64,000 nucleotides of DNA from Arthrobacter livingstonensis (GCF_003219815.1 NZ_QJVD01000016.1:59604-123603); one strand, 5' to 3'. Shown: positions 1 to 9,112, numbered from the stretch's first letter. Notes: generated by a model from the letters alone, not told the origin. Translations and numbers: made by a program.

Positions 1-489
1 GGCCCGCAGGCCGTAGTGCAGCCGGGATTTGACGGTGCCGTCCGGGACACCCAGCGCGCCGGCGATGGTGCGGGTGTCCTGGCCGTCGAAGTAGGCGAGC
101 CGGATGACCTCGCGGTGTTCGGGGGTCAGCGTGAGCAGGGCGTCCTCGACCAGCCAGGCGTCGAGGATGCGGTCCGTCTGGTCGGGCCCGGGCTGTTCCG
201 GGAGTTGGTCGGTGCCGATCTCGCGGCGGTGCCGCGCGCTGCGCCAGTCGTCAATGACCAGGTTGCGGGCCACGGTGAACAACCAGGCGCGCAGCCCGGG
301 TTCCGGCCGCTGGAGGACTTCCGGATTCTCCCAGGCGCGGAGCAGGGTCTCAGCCACCACGTCCTGCGCCACCGTGCCCTCGCTGGTCAGGCGCTGAACG
401 AAGCGCGCCAGTTGCGGGGCGTAGTCGCGGTGCAGCGCACGCATGGCCTCTTCGCGTGCCGGCGCGCCGGTGCGTGCATGCTGTTCCAC
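1..489 (-). CDS. ECF-type RNA polymerase sigma factor (3' end outside window)
   Basis: Reading the minus strand from a GTG at 489 gives 163 codons open to the window edge. A sigma-70 region 2 (RDYAPQLARFVQRL, later RAWLFTVARNLVIDDWRSAR) is followed by a region 4 helix-turn-helix (LTPEHREVIRLAYFDG, then VPDGTVKSRLHYGLR). This is the compact two-domain layout of extracytoplasmic-function sigma factors, which direct core RNA polymerase to stress promoters. The end lies just after the region 4 recognition helix, so only a few C-terminal residues should be missing. An AAAGGGG ribosome site precedes the GTG. Mycobacterial SigL is a similar family member, but subgroup assignment is an inference. A cognate anti-sigma gene, if present, would lie outside the window. 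Confidence 0.88.
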   Translation of the reverse strand, partial: MEQHARTGAPAREEAMRALHRDYAPQLARFVQRLTSEGTVAQDVVAETLLRAWENPEVLQRPEPGLRAWLFTVARNLVIDDWRSARHRREIGTDQLPEQPGPDQTDRILDAWLVEDALLTLTPEHREVIRLAYFDGQDTRTIAGALGVPDGTVKSRLHYGLRA

Positions 490-696
490 GGCGCCCCTTT
501 CTGCTCCAGGATGGCTCTGCCGCAGCTGCGGTGTACCCATACTACGAAGCCCCGGCCCGATTGGTTCACTGCCTTGACGGCCCGATGGAATTCTGCCCGT
601 TGCAGCCGCCCGTTGAACCCCTCAGGGCAGGAGACCGTCTTACGGCTGTGGGTTGCATTGCCAATAAACCAGTTTCCACTGCCAGGGGGCGGTTCC

Positions 697-1185
697 ATGA
701 ACTATGAATTCAACGGCCTTCCACTGCATATACTCCTCGTTCATGCCGTGGTGGTCGCACTTCCCGTTGCTGCTTTGTGTACGGCGGCCACCATGCTGTG
801 GCCCACCGCCAGGCGCCGACTGGGTATGGCCACTCCACTGCTGGGGTTGGTGTGTCCTGCCCTCGTGTTTGTCACCCAGCAGGCGGGGGAGTGGCTGCTG
901 CTTCGGGTGGGGCACACCCCCGCCATTTTGGCCCACGCAAACGACGGCAGGACGCTGCTCCCGTGGGCCTGGGCGCTGTTGGGGGCGTCGCTCGCTGCCT
1001 GGCTGTGGCACCGCGTGTCAATGCAAAAGCGCATCGCCGTCCACTTGGGAACCGGGTGGGGCCGCACCGCGGCGGTGCTCCTCATCGTTGCGGTGTTGGC
1101 CGTCTGCGCGGGCGCCACGGCTGACGTGGTGGTCACCGGTGAGGCCGGCTCGCGGGCCGTTTGGGGCGGTGTCCTCGGGTCCTAG
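697..1185 (+). CDS. DUF2231-family integral membrane protein
   Basis: A 162-residue hydrophobic protein. The N-terminus carries the DUF2231 hallmark FNGLPLHILLVHAVVVALP, with a His in the first membrane segment, followed by about three more membrane segments (around residues 45-65, 90-108 and 123-145). The family has no firm function; some members are thought to bind haem or to be redox-linked. The ATG at 697 is chosen because a GGGGGCGG purine-rich site lies just upstream and family similarity begins at once. The reading frame stays open upstream, but that part is antisense to the sigma factor gene and is not protein-like. The gene is divergent from the sigma factor, so a shared regulatory region of about 200 bases is likely. 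Confidence 0.8.
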   Translation: MNYEFNGLPLHILLVHAVVVALPVAALCTAATMLWPTARRRLGMATPLLGLVCPALVFVTQQAGEWLLLRVGHTPAILAHANDGRTLLPWAWALLGASLAAWLWHRVSMQKRIAVHLGTGWGRTAAVLLIVAVLAVCAGATADVVVTGEAGSRAVWGGVLGS

Positions 1186-1216
1186 GCGGTGCGGGGCCGG
1201 GTGAGGCGTCATACAC

Positions 1217-1253
1217 AAAAAAGGCCCGGAAGATCAGTGACGATCTTCCGGGC
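1217..1253 (-). terminator. Rho-independent terminator of tRNA-Leu
   Basis: A perfect 12-bp stem pairs 1224-1235 with 1242-1253 around a 6-base loop. On the minus strand it is followed by a run of six T residues (1217-1222). It starts only seven bases after the tRNA 3' end. Confidence 0.88.
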
Positions 1254-1259
1254 TGTGTG

Positions 1260-1342
1260 TGCGCGGAGGGGGACTTGAACCCCCACCCCGTTTCCAGGAC
1301 TAGCACCTCAAGCTAGCGCGTCTGCCATTCCGCCACCCGCGC
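1260..1342 (-). tRNA. tRNA-Leu (anticodon GAG)
   Basis: An 83-base class II tRNA on the minus strand. The 7-bp acceptor stem pairs GCGCGGG (1336-1342) with TCCGCGC, with discriminator A at 1260 and no encoded CCA. The anticodon stem CTAGC/GCTAG encloses loop TTGAGGT, giving anticodon GAG, which reads CUC/CUU leucine codons. The T arm has the GGTTCAAGTCC-type loop, and there is a long variable arm as expected for leucine. Confidence 0.95.
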
Positions 1343-1408
1343 AAGGTGATTACGGGAGGAGCGATCTTCCTAACGGACTAATCGTTCGCCCCCGAAGCAG
1401 CGAGAAAT

Positions 1409-1436
1409 ACGATAGCACAGCTTTTGACTGAAACAA
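1409..1436 (-). promoter_or_regulatory. Possible promoter of tRNA-Leu
   Basis: On the minus strand TTGTTT (1431-1436) and TATCGT (1409-1414) are separated by 16 bp and lie about 65 bases upstream of the mature tRNA 5' end. This fits a housekeeping-type promoter with a short processed leader. The match is moderate only. Confidence 0.35.
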
Positions 1437-1537
1437 CAATCGGGTAATTTGCGGACCTTTCACGGCCCGGTTCACGGACCTGTTGGGGCACGGATGTAGG
1501 CTGAAGTGAACACCCGAAAAGCCCCAAGGAGTCACGC

Positions 1538-2842
1538 GTGAACACCGTTCGGCCGGAAGACGAAGTCGTAAGCATTTGTCAGGATCTTATCCGCTTTGAC
1601 ACCAGCAACTTTGGCAACAATGAGGGGCCCGGGGAGCGTGCGGCGGCCGAACACGTGGCCGCCCTGATCTCCGAGGTGGGGCTGTCCCCGGAACTCTACG
1701 AATCCGATCCGGGCCGCGCCAATGTGGTCACCCGGGTGGCGGGAAGCGATTCCTCCCTGCCGGCGCTGGTGGTGCACGGACACCTCGACGTCGTGCCTGC
1801 CCTGGCGCACGAATGGAGCGTGGACCCGTTCGGTGCGGAGGAGAAGGACGGGCTGATCTGGGGCCGCGGCGCCGTCGACATGAAGGACATGGACGCCATG
1901 ATCCTCTCCGTGATGCGTTCCATGGCGCGGGACGGACGCAAGCCAAAACGGGACATCGTGTTTGCCTTCTTCGCCGACGAGGAAGCCGGGGGCATATACG
2001 GCGCCCGGTGGTCGGTGGAGAACCGCCCCGAACTTTTTGAGGGCGCCACCGAGGCGATCTCCGAGGTGGGCGGCTTCTCCGCGGACATTGGCGGCAGGCG
2101 CGCCTACCTGCTCCAGACGGCCGAGAAGGGGCTGGCCTGGCTCCGGCTGACCGCCCACGGCCGCGCGGGACACGGTTCGCAGATTAATACTGACAACGCC
2201 GTCACCCGGCTGGCCCGTGCAGTGACCCGGATCGGTGCGCACGAATGGCCCATTGAGTACACGGACACCACCCGCGCCTTCCTTGAGGGCGTCTCCGAGC
2301 TGACCGGCGTTGAATTTGACGAAGGAAACCCGCAAACCCTGCTGGACCAGCTGGGCACGGTGTCCCGCTTTGTCGGTGCCACCTTGCAAAACACGTCCAA
2401 TCCCACGCTCCTTTCCGGAGGCTACAAGGCCAACGTTATTCCGGCCACGGCAGAGGCCATGGTGGACGTGCGCACCCTGCCCGGCCAGCACGAACGGGTC
2501 CTGGAGCTGGTTCGGGAGCTGGCCGGGGACGGCGTGGACGTCACCACCATCCACGACGACGTGTCCCTGGAAACCCCGTTCGCCGGAAACCTGGTGGACG
2601 CCATGATCGACTCCCTGCACGCGGAGGACCCCGGCGCCACCGTCCTGCCCTACACGCTCTCCGGCGGTACCGACAACAAGTCACTTTCGCGCCTGGGCAT
2701 CACCGGCTACGGCTTTGCGCCGCTGCAGCTCCCGCCGGAATTGGATTTCACCGGCATGTTCCACGGCGTCGACGAACGCGTGCCCACCGCTTCGCTGAAA
2801 TTCGGTGCCCGGGTCCTCGACAGGCTGCTGACCAACTACTAA
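1538..2842 (+). CDS. M20/M25/M40 family metallopeptidase
   Basis: 434 residues. The di-zinc site of the M20 family is intact: HGHLDVVPA with the first His/Asp ligands, the bridging Asp in GRGAVDMKDMD, the catalytic Glu pair in FFADEEAGG, and a C-terminal His in FHGVDERVP. A dimerisation domain lies roughly at residues 205-330. Members hydrolyse dipeptides, N-acyl amino acids or related amides in the cytoplasm; the substrate cannot be fixed from sequence. The GTG start at 1538 is supported by AAGGAG nine bases upstream. It probably forms a transcription unit with the acyl-CoA dehydrogenase that begins 89 bases downstream. Confidence 0.9.
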   Translation: MNTVRPEDEVVSICQDLIRFDTSNFGNNEGPGERAAAEHVAALISEVGLSPELYESDPGRANVVTRVAGSDSSLPALVVHGHLDVVPALAHEWSVDPFGAEEKDGLIWGRGAVDMKDMDAMILSVMRSMARDGRKPKRDIVFAFFADEEAGGIYGARWSVENRPELFEGATEAISEVGGFSADIGGRRAYLLQTAEKGLAWLRLTAHGRAGHGSQINTDNAVTRLARAVTRIGAHEWPIEYTDTTRAFLEGVSELTGVEFDEGNPQTLLDQLGTVSRFVGATLQNTSNPTLLSGGYKANVIPATAEAMVDVRTLPGQHERVLELVRELAGDGVDVTTIHDDVSLETPFAGNLVDAMIDSLHAEDPGATVLPYTLSGGTDNKSLSRLGITGYGFAPLQLPPELDFTGMFHGVDERVPTASLKFGARVLDRLLTNY

Positions 2843-2931
2843 TCCCCACCGGCCGGGCCGACAAATCGCTGACGCGATTTCCCGGCAACCTGGCCGGCGT
2901 GGGCCCACCTTCGACCACGGAAGGCACAATT

Positions 2932-4083
2932 ATGACACCCGAGGACTTGCTGCCGGACGAAATGCTGGAGCGGTTCCGCATCCGCGCCAAGGGCTACGAC
3001 GAACGCAACGAGTTCTTCCACGAGGACCTGGCTGAGCTCAAGGGGCAGGGCTACCTGGCCATGTTTGCGGCCACGGACGACGGCGGTCTCGGCTTTGGGC
3101 TCCAACAGGCCGCCGCCGCGCAGCGCAGGCTCGCCACCGCTGCCCCGGCGACCGCCCTGGCGGTCAACATGCACCTGGTGTGGACCGGCGTCGCCCATCT
3201 CCTGCAGGCGCGCGGAGATGACTCCCTCCACTACGTGCTTCGGGAGGCGGTGGCCGGGGAGGTGTTTGCCTTCGGCAATTCGGAGGCCGGCAATGACTCG
3301 GTGTTGTTTGATTCCAACACCGTGGCGAAACCCCTTGCGGATGGCGGCTACTCGTTCACGGGCACCAAGATCTTCACCTCGCTTTCGCCCGCCTGGACGC
3401 GACTGGGCATCTTTGGCAAGGACTCCACCGGCGAAGAACCCGTGCTGGTCCACGCCTTCATTACGCGGCAGACACCCGGCTACACCATCAAGGACGACTG
3501 GGACACGCTGGGCATGCGCGCCAGCCAGTCCAACACCACCGTGCTCGACGGCGTCGTCGCACCTGCCGGGCGCGTGTTCCGGAAGCTGCCCGTGGGACCC
3601 AACGCCGACCCGCTGATCTTCGCCATTTTTGCCTGCTTTGAAACCCTCCTTGCGGCCGTTTACACGGGGCTGGGGGAGCGGGCCCTGGACATTGGCGTGG
3701 AGACAGTACACAGGCGCATGTCCAAGAAGTCCGGCAAACCGTATTCACAGGATCCGGACATCCGCTGGCGCCTGGCCGACGCCGCCATCGCCATGGACGG
3801 CCTGTACCCGCAGCTGGACGCCGTGGCAGGCGACGTGGACGCACTGGTTAACCACGGCGCCATGTGGTTCCCGAAACTGGTGGGCCTGAAAGTCCGGGCG
3901 ACCGAAACCGCCCGCACCGTGGTGGATGCGGCAATCCGGGTCAGCGGCGGCGGCAGCTATTTTTCTGGCAGTGAGCTCGGCCGGCTGTACCGGGACGTCC
4001 TGGCCGGCATGTTCCACCCGTCCGACGACGAATCCGCCCACGGCACCGTGGCCAACGCGTGGCTGGGGCCCATCGAAGAGTAG
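2932..4083 (+). CDS. Acyl-CoA dehydrogenase family protein
   Basis: 383 residues with the alpha-helical N-terminal domain, the middle beta domain (FAFGNSEAGNDS, then YSFTGTKIFTSLSPAW) and the C-terminal four-helix bundle of the acyl-CoA dehydrogenase fold. Such flavoenzymes oxidise acyl-CoA to enoyl-CoA using FAD. GTKIFTS and WDTLGMRASQSNTT are the FAD-contact and linker motifs. Glu-rich motifs of the classical catalytic base are not obvious, so the substrate class is uncertain and a role as a dehydrogenase-like oxidase is possible. ATG 2932 is preferred over an in-frame codon at 2899 because GGAAGG lies at proper distance. Confidence 0.85.
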   Translation: MTPEDLLPDEMLERFRIRAKGYDERNEFFHEDLAELKGQGYLAMFAATDDGGLGFGLQQAAAAQRRLATAAPATALAVNMHLVWTGVAHLLQARGDDSLHYVLREAVAGEVFAFGNSEAGNDSVLFDSNTVAKPLADGGYSFTGTKIFTSLSPAWTRLGIFGKDSTGEEPVLVHAFITRQTPGYTIKDDWDTLGMRASQSNTTVLDGVVAPAGRVFRKLPVGPNADPLIFAIFACFETLLAAVYTGLGERALDIGVETVHRRMSKKSGKPYSQDPDIRWRLADAAIAMDGLYPQLDAVAGDVDALVNHGAMWFPKLVGLKVRATETARTVVDAAIRVSGGGSYFSGSELGRLYRDVLAGMFHPSDDESAHGTVANAWLGPIEE

Positions 4084-4347
4084 TCAGTACACGTCCAGCG
4101 TGCGTTCGACCCGCATCACCTTGCGCCGCATCCAATACCTGCGGCTGCCGCCAATGTAGAGGCGGGTGCGCTCCAGCTCCCACTTGCCGTACTCGGCATG
4201 CTCGCGCAGCCGCTGGTAGGCAATGGGGACGGGTTCGTCGGGGCGTACCGACAGTATCAAATACTCGTACTGCCGGCTCGGCGCACCTTTTCCGGTGCGC
4301 ACCGGCTGCAACGTTTCCTTCATCGCCATCCATTCTTCATCCGCCAC
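4084..4347 (-). CDS. DUF5703 family protein
   Basis: An 87-residue basic protein with the conserved core RQYEYLILSVRPDEP, EYGKWELERTRLYIGG and SRRYWMRRKVMRVERTL, typical of the small actinobacterial DUF5703 family of unknown function. The reading frame opens with GTG at 4347, but an ATG six codons later is also possible. Its stop codon abuts the end of the convergent acyl-CoA dehydrogenase gene with no spacing, so no classical terminator separates them. Confidence 0.8.
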   Translation of the reverse strand: MADEEWMAMKETLQPVRTGKGAPSRQYEYLILSVRPDEPVPIAYQRLREHAEYGKWELERTRLYIGGSRRYWMRRKVMRVERTLDVY

Positions 4348-4438
4348 GCGGGGTGCATACCCTCTTGCTTAAAGCTACCCGTTCCAGTGCCCGCCAGGGG
4401 TCTTTCATGTTGGCAGACACACTGGTAGCGTCGTGCGC

Positions 4439-4711
4439 ATGAGCATTGATCCGCGTGCAGCATTGAGTGCCTTGACCACCGCCCTCGAGGAACACCTGAT
4501 TGCGGCTTCGGCACGCCGTGGAGAGGAAGACCCCATTGTGGAAGCGACCTTCCTCGGCATCATTGATGCCTTTGAAGTCTATGAGGAAGCGCTTTTTGAT
4601 GCATTTGACGAGGTGACCCCGCTGGTCATTTACGGCGAGGACGAGGCAGGCTTTGACGATGACGACTCAGGCGAGGCCCTCGACGACGACCTGGACCCCA
4701 TCGACGGCTGA
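4439..4711 (+). CDS. Small acidic conserved protein of unknown function
   Basis: 90 residues. The helical N-terminal part (SIDPRAALSALTTALEEHL) is followed by an extremely acidic tail rich in Asp and Glu from about residue 60. It resembles a small family seen in Arthrobacter relatives that automated pipelines sometimes label primosomal; nothing in the sequence supports that label. ATG 4439 is chosen over GTG 4433 because similarity begins with MSIDP; both share the frame. No membrane segment or known motif is visible. The charge pattern suggests a protein that binds a basic partner, which is inference only. Confidence 0.65.
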   Translation: MSIDPRAALSALTTALEEHLIAASARRGEEDPIVEATFLGIIDAFEVYEEALFDAFDEVTPLVIYGEDEAGFDDDDSGEALDDDLDPIDG

Positions 4712-4718
4712 CGCCCGG

Positions 4719-5648
4719 TCAGCCGGATACTTCATTGAGCACCGTGGCAATCTGTTCCGGCAGCGGGTCCAGGGAGGACTGAAGAATTTCCTCCAGCTGT
4801 TCGGTGGTGCGTGGCCCCACCACCGCGCCGGCCACTGTCTGCTGGTCAAGAACCCAGCTCAATGCCACGTCCAGGGGAGGCCGGCCAAGGCCCTTGGCCG
4901 CGGTGACCAGGGCCTCGGTGATCCGGCTCGGCCGGCCCTTCAAGTAGGGCTCCACATAGCTGCCCATGGTTTCACTGGCGCCACGGGAATCCGCAGGTAT
5001 CTGCCCGCGGTACTTCCCCGTCAGCACGCCGCGGCCCAGGGGGGCCCAGCACAGCACGCCGCTGCCAACATGTTCGGCGGCGGGCATCACTTCATCTTCC
5101 ACACCCCTGGCCAACAGGGAATACTCCACCTGGTTGGCCACCAGGGCGGTTTCAGACAACGTCGCGGCCCGCGCCAGCTGCCAGCCGGTGTAGTTGGAGA
5201 CCCCGGCGTACCGGGCACGGCCCGTTGAAACGGCCAGGTCCAGGGCGCTCAGGGTCTCCTCCAGGGGAACGTTCTCGTCCCAGACGTGGGCCAGCCACAG
5301 GTCCAGGTGGTCAGTTCCCAGCCGTGCCAATGTTGCATCCAGGCTGGCCAGCATGGCCCGACGCGAGGTATCCACCATCTGCCTGCCGCCGCGGTGGCTG
5401 ACGCCGGCCTTGGAAACGAGCACCACATCGCTGCGCGGCACCACGTCGCCGAGCAATTCGCCAAGGATGGCCTCGCTGCGGCCCTCGCCGTAGCTCATGG
5501 CCGTGTCCACGGTGGTTCCGCCCGCGTCCACAAATGCGCGCAGCTGCTCGCTGGCGGTTTCCGCGTCGGTTTCCCGTCCCCATGCCATGGTGCCCAGTGC
5601 CAGTGCGGACACCCGCAGTCCGCTGGTGCCCACGAATCGTTGTTCCAT
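4719..5648 (-). CDS. Aldo/keto reductase
   Basis: 309 residues forming a TIM-barrel NADPH-dependent aldo/keto reductase. The catalytic Asp and Tyr are in [13 protein letters not shown], the Lys in [13 protein letters not shown], and [11 protein letters not shown] supplies the active-site His region. The C-terminal [16 protein letters not shown] is the NADPH-binding segment. ATG 5648 is preferred over upstream in-frame codons because GGAG precedes it and the fold starts with [19 protein letters not shown]. Substrate is unknown. The gene is convergent with the acidic protein gene, eight bases apart, and divergent from uppP. Confidence 0.9.
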   Translation of the reverse strand: MEQRFVGTSGLRVSALALGTMAWGRETDAETASEQLRAFVDAGGTTVDTAMSYGEGRSEAILGELLGDVVPRSDVVLVSKAGVSHRGGRQMVDTSRRAMLASLDATLARLGTDHLDLWLAHVWDENVPLEETLSALDLAVSTGRARYAGVSNYTGWQLARAATLSETALVANQVEYSLLARGVEDEVMPAAEHVGSGVLCWAPLGRGVLTGKYRGQIPADSRGASETMGSYVEPYLKGRPSRITEALVTAAKGLGRPPLDVALSWVLDQQTVAGAVVGPRTTEQLEEILQSSLDPLPEQIATVLNEVSG

Positions 5649-5732
5649 GCGCTCCAGCTTACGGGGAACACGGCGGTGCTTTTGCGGCGCGGTCACCGCG
5701 GCCCGCTGCCGGGATGCTTTAGGCTAAAGCCC

Positions 5733-6569
5733 GTGAACTGGTTTGAAGCGGCCTTCCTGGGCCTGATCCAAGGCCTGACGGAATTCCTCCCCATTTCCTC
5801 AAGCGCCCATCTCTTTATTGTCGGCAAGTTCCTGCCAACGGGTGAGGACCCCGGCGCAGCCTTTACCGCGGTCAGTCAGCTCGGCACCGAAACCGCCGTG
5901 CTGGTCTTTTTCTGGCGTGACATCGTGCGCATCATCAAAGCCTGGTTCGGTTCCCTCCGCGGATCCGTCCCGCGCGACACGCCCGACGTCCGCATGGGCT
6001 GGCTGGTCATTATCGGCACCATCCCCATCGCCATACTCGGCGTGGTCTTCCAGCACTACATTGAATCGACGCTGCGCAACCTGTGGATTGTGGCGTGCAC
6101 ACTGATCGTATTTGGGCTGATCCTGGCCGTGGCGGACTCCGTGGCCAGCCAGGAGCGTGAACTTAAGGACCTCAGCTATAAACACGGCATCATCTACGGA
6201 TTCGCCCAGGCCCTGGCCCTGATTCCGGGCGTGTCCCGCTCCGGCGGCACCATCACCGCCGGCCTGCTCATGGGCTACACCCGTGAAGCCGCCGCCAGGT
6301 ACTCCTTCCTGCTCGCCATCCCCGCCGTTTTCGGCAGTGGCCTGTACGAACTCTACAAAGTGCTGGGCAAGCACGAAGGTGCGGAGGGGCCCTTCAACAT
6401 CGGCCAGATTGCGCTGGCCACGGTCATCGCCTTCGGTGTGGGATATCTCATTATTGGCTGGTTCCTGAAATTCATCTCCACGAAGAGTTTCCGCCCGTTC
6501 GTCTGGTACCGGATTGCCCTTGGCCTGCTGCTGTTCATCCTGCTGGGCCTGGGCGTCATCACAGCCTGA
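5733..6569 (+). CDS. uppP: Undecaprenyl-diphosphate phosphatase
   Basis: 278 residues, a polytopic membrane enzyme of the BacA/UppP family. It dephosphorylates undecaprenyl pyrophosphate, recycling the lipid carrier for peptidoglycan and other wall polymers. Both signature blocks are present: [11 protein letters not shown] near the N-terminus and [13 protein letters not shown] in the middle, contributing the catalytic Glu/Ser/Arg residues. About seven to eight hydrophobic segments are visible. The GTG start at 5733 is chosen because the family begins with [19 protein letters not shown]. The uppP-mshC neighbourhood is conserved in actinobacteria. Overexpression gives bacitracin resistance in other bacteria. 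Confidence 0.93.
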   Translation: MNWFEAAFLGLIQGLTEFLPISSSAHLFIVGKFLPTGEDPGAAFTAVSQLGTETAVLVFFWRDIVRIIKAWFGSLRGSVPRDTPDVRMGWLVIIGTIPIAILGVVFQHYIESTLRNLWIVACTLIVFGLILAVADSVASQERELKDLSYKHGIIYGFAQALALIPGVSRSGGTITAGLLMGYTREAAARYSFLLAIPAVFGSGLYELYKVLGKHEGAEGPFNIGQIALATVIAFGVGYLIIGWFLKFISTKSFRPFVWYRIALGLLLFILLGLGVITA

Positions 6570-6574
6570 CTTGG

Positions 6575-6649
6575 CCCGGGGCCCCCCGGACGCCAGCGCC
6601 GTCGCGCCCTCCCCAAACTCGCTGCGCTCACCCGGGGCCCCCCGGACGC
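6575..6649. repeat. 19-bp direct repeat between uppP and mshC
   Basis: CCCGGGGCCCCCCGGACGC occurs at 6575-6593 and again, identically, at 6631-6649, 56 bases apart. Each copy is itself partly self-complementary (CCGGGGC/GCCCCCGG). The second copy lies just upstream of the mshC start. It may come from local duplication or mark a terminator or regulatory site. Confidence 0.75.
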
Positions 6650-6662
6650 TAGGCTGGGGGAT

Positions 6663-7949
6663 GTGAAAACTTGGAAATCCCGTCCTGTTCCTGAACTCCC
6701 CGGCGCCATCTCGGAGCTTTTTCTCCATGAAACGACCGAAAATCGCGTCATCGCGTTACCCGGTGGAGACCTGGCGAGCCTCTACGTCTGCGGCATCACC
6801 CCCTACGACGCCACCCACATGGGCCATGCAGCCACCTATGTCGCCTTTGACCTGCTGAACCGGGCCTGGCTCGACGCCGGCCGCACCGTCAGCTACGTCC
6901 AAAACGTCACGGACGTGGATGATCCCCTTCTGGAACGTGCCACCCGCGACGGCGTTGACTGGCGAGAGCTGGCCGCCGCGCAGACTGCCCTGTTCCAGGC
7001 GGACATGGAAGCACTCAATGTCGTGGCACCCAACCACTACATCGGGGCCGTTGAGGCCATCGAATGGATTGTGCCGAAGGTCCAGAAGCTGGTTGAGTCC
7101 GGCCTGGCGTACCCTGTCGCCGGCGCCGGCGGCGAGCCCGACGGCGACATTTACTTCTCCGTGGAAGCCGCGTCCGCCGCCACGGATCAGGGCGGCATCG
7201 AAGGCCCCTGGTGGCTGGGGCAGGTGTCCGGGCTGACGCAGGAGGAAATGCTCCCCGTTTTCGCCGAACGCGGCGGCGACCCCGGCCGCGCCGGCAAGAA
7301 GCATCCCCTCGACGCCCTGCTGTGGCGCGTGGCCCGCGATGGGGAGCCCAGCTGGGACGGCGCTTCCCTCGGCGAAGGCCGCCCCGGCTGGCACATTGAA
7401 TGCACCGTCATCGCCCAGCGCTTCCTTCCCGAGCCCTTCACCGTGCAGGGCGGCGGTTCCGATCTGATCTTCCCGCACCATGAGATGGGCGCCGGGCACG
7501 CCTTCGCCCTCAGCCACGTCCCCATGGCCGGGCACTACGCGCACACGGGCATGGTGGGCCTCGACGGGGAAAAGATGAGCAAGTCCAAGGGCAACCTGGT
7601 CCTTGTCTCCAAGCTGCGCGCCGACGGCGTGGAACCGGCCGCCATCCGGCTGGCCATCCTTGCCAACCACTACCGCTCCGACTGGAGCTGGACCGACTCC
7701 CTGCTAAAGAATGCGCAACAGCAGCTGGCTACCTGGCGCAAGGCCGTGGATGCCGCCCCGGAAGGCTCCGCAACCGCGGTGGTGGGAGAAATCCGGGCCG
7801 CGCTGGCGGCCGACCTCGACGCACCCAGGGCGCTGGCCGCCGTCGACCATTGGGCCCGGCAGGCACTTGCAGGGGAGAAGGAACGTTCGGAGCGCGACGC
7901 CGCGCTGGTGTCGGACGCCATTGAAGCGCTGCTCGGCGTCGAGCTCTAA
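6663..7949 (+). CDS. mshC: Cysteine-GlcN-Ins ligase (mycothiol biosynthesis)
   Basis: 428 residues. MshC uses ATP to join L-cysteine to glucosaminyl-inositol, the penultimate step of mycothiol synthesis in the cytosol. It is a cysteinyl-tRNA synthetase relative: the Zn-ligand region [18 protein letters not shown] includes a HIGH-like THMGH motif, and EKMSKSKGN is the KMSKS loop. The tRNA-binding C-terminal domain of CysRS is absent, as expected for MshC. The start at GTG 6663 leaves the N-terminal SRPVPELPG segment typical of the family. It lies downstream of uppP in the same direction. Presence implies the organism makes mycothiol as its main low-molecular-weight thiol. Confidence 0.93.
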   Translation: MKTWKSRPVPELPGAISELFLHETTENRVIALPGGDLASLYVCGITPYDATHMGHAATYVAFDLLNRAWLDAGRTVSYVQNVTDVDDPLLERATRDGVDWRELAAAQTALFQADMEALNVVAPNHYIGAVEAIEWIVPKVQKLVESGLAYPVAGAGGEPDGDIYFSVEAASAATDQGGIEGPWWLGQVSGLTQEEMLPVFAERGGDPGRAGKKHPLDALLWRVARDGEPSWDGASLGEGRPGWHIECTVIAQRFLPEPFTVQGGGSDLIFPHHEMGAGHAFALSHVPMAGHYAHTGMVGLDGEKMSKSKGNLVLVSKLRADGVEPAAIRLAILANHYRSDWSWTDSLLKNAQQQLATWRKAVDAAPEGSATAVVGEIRAALAADLDAPRALAAVDHWARQALAGEKERSERDAALVSDAIEALLGVEL

Positions 7950-7970
7950 TTTCTGGTTAGAAGCATGCGG

Positions 7971-8064
7971 CGGAGTCGGCATTTTTCCGTCCGGCTTTCC
8001 GGTCCTCGTCCGCGGGCGGCCTCCGGGCCTCCCTGACGCCGGACTACAAAAAATACCGACTCCG
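7971..8064. repeat. Long interrupted inverted repeat between convergent genes
   Basis: The left arm (7971-7995, CGGAGTCGG, TTTTT, GTCCGGC blocks) is matched by the right arm (8038-8064, GCCGGAC, AAAAAAT, CCGACTCCG blocks) with few mismatches. The A/T run inside the stem gives T-tracts on both strands. It sits between the convergent mshC and PAC2 genes, so a bidirectional termination role or a dispersed intergenic element is possible. Confidence 0.7.
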
Positions 8065-8122
8065 GCGCGGGATCTCGACAACCTCAATACCCCGGGCGGC
8101 TGTCTCTATGGCTGGTCGCGCT

Positions 8123-9013
8123 CTACGGCTGGTCGCGGCCGCGGCGGCGCAGGTAGCGCTCAAACTCCTTGGCAATGGACTCGCCCGTGGCCTCCGGGAG
8201 GTCCTCGGTGTCCTTGGCTTCCTCCAGCTGGTGCACATAGGCGGCGATTTCGGCGTCACCGGCCGACAGCTCGTTCACCCCGCGCTCCCAGGCCTGGGCG
8301 TCGTCGGCAAGCTCGCCCGTGGGCAGCGCAACCTGGAGGAAGTCCTCGATCTTGTTCAGCAGCGCCAGCTCTGCCTTGGGCGAAGGTGCCTGCGCAACAT
8401 AGTGCGGCACGGCCGCCCACAGCGAAATGGTGGGCAGCCCGGCCAGCAGCGACAGCTCATTGAGCACGCCCACTATGCCCACGGGGCCCTCGTATTCGCT
8501 GGCCTGCAGGTCCAGGCGTTCGCGCAGTTCGTCATCGTCGCACGTGGCGGTCACCGGGATGGGACGGGAGTGCGGGACATCGGCCAGCAACGCGCCCACC
8601 AAAAGCACATAGTTCACGTCCAGTTCCGACGCCTTCGCCAGCAGCTCTGCGGTGTAGGCGCGCCAGCGGTAGGACGGCTCGATGCCGTGCACAAAGATCA
8701 CATCGACGTCCGTGCCCGGAATGGTCGCCTTGGCAATCTTGGTCACGGGCCACTTGATCTTGCGGGCCCCCGTGGCGGTTCGGCGCACCTCGGGCCGGGT
8801 GAACTGAAAATCGTAATATTCGTCAGGTTCGATGACGGAAACGCGCTTGGCTCCCCACAGGCGGTGCAGGTACTTCAGGGCATCGCTGGCCGCCTCGCCG
8901 GCGTCGTTCCACCCCTCGAAGGCGGCCATCATCACGGTGGCACGTCCGCCGCCGCCGGCCGGGCCGAGCAGGCGGTGGAAGTCTGCGGCTTGGCCGTTGT
9001 TCTCAGTCGTCAC
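8123..9013 (-). CDS. PAC2 family protein (proteasome-assembly-chaperone-like)
   Basis: 296 residues with the PAC2 fold: VMMAAFEGWNDAGEAASDAL at the start, then DVDVIFVHGIEPSYRWRAYTA and the Gly-rich LNELSLLAGLPTISLWAAVPHYV. Eukaryotic PAC2 chaperones proteasome assembly; the actinobacterial members sit near the proteasome cluster, but their role is not established. The C-terminus is charged and ends in RRRGRDQP. A 15-bp imperfect tandem duplication spans the stop codon (8106-8135), so the last residues appear to be encoded twice. The next gene upstream, the HAD phosphatase, is divergent. Confidence 0.85.
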   Translation of the reverse strand: MTTENNGQAADFHRLLGPAGGGGRATVMMAAFEGWNDAGEAASDALKYLHRLWGAKRVSVIEPDEYYDFQFTRPEVRRTATGARKIKWPVTKIAKATIPGTDVDVIFVHGIEPSYRWRAYTAELLAKASELDVNYVLLVGALLADVPHSRPIPVTATCDDDELRERLDLQASEYEGPVGIVGVLNELSLLAGLPTISLWAAVPHYVAQAPSPKAELALLNKIEDFLQVALPTGELADDAQAWERGVNELSAGDAEIAAYVHQLEEAKDTEDLPEATGESIAKEFERYLRRRGRDQP

Positions 9014-9112
9014 GCCTCCAGCCTACGTCGCACAGCGATTTGCGCCACTGCAAACCGCCCGCAGGCGCGCTGCGGAAGTAATGCGCCGCGCCGGGCCACG
9101 TAGACTGGAGGC

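Noticed and set aside
16-696. Upstream extension of the DUF2231 frame
   Set aside because: The minus strand encodes an ECF sigma factor there; the extension has no gene-like pattern.
6575-6649. Considered as a CRISPR-like repeat
   Set aside because: Only two copies, and the repeat is itself GC-only; no array anywhere in the window.
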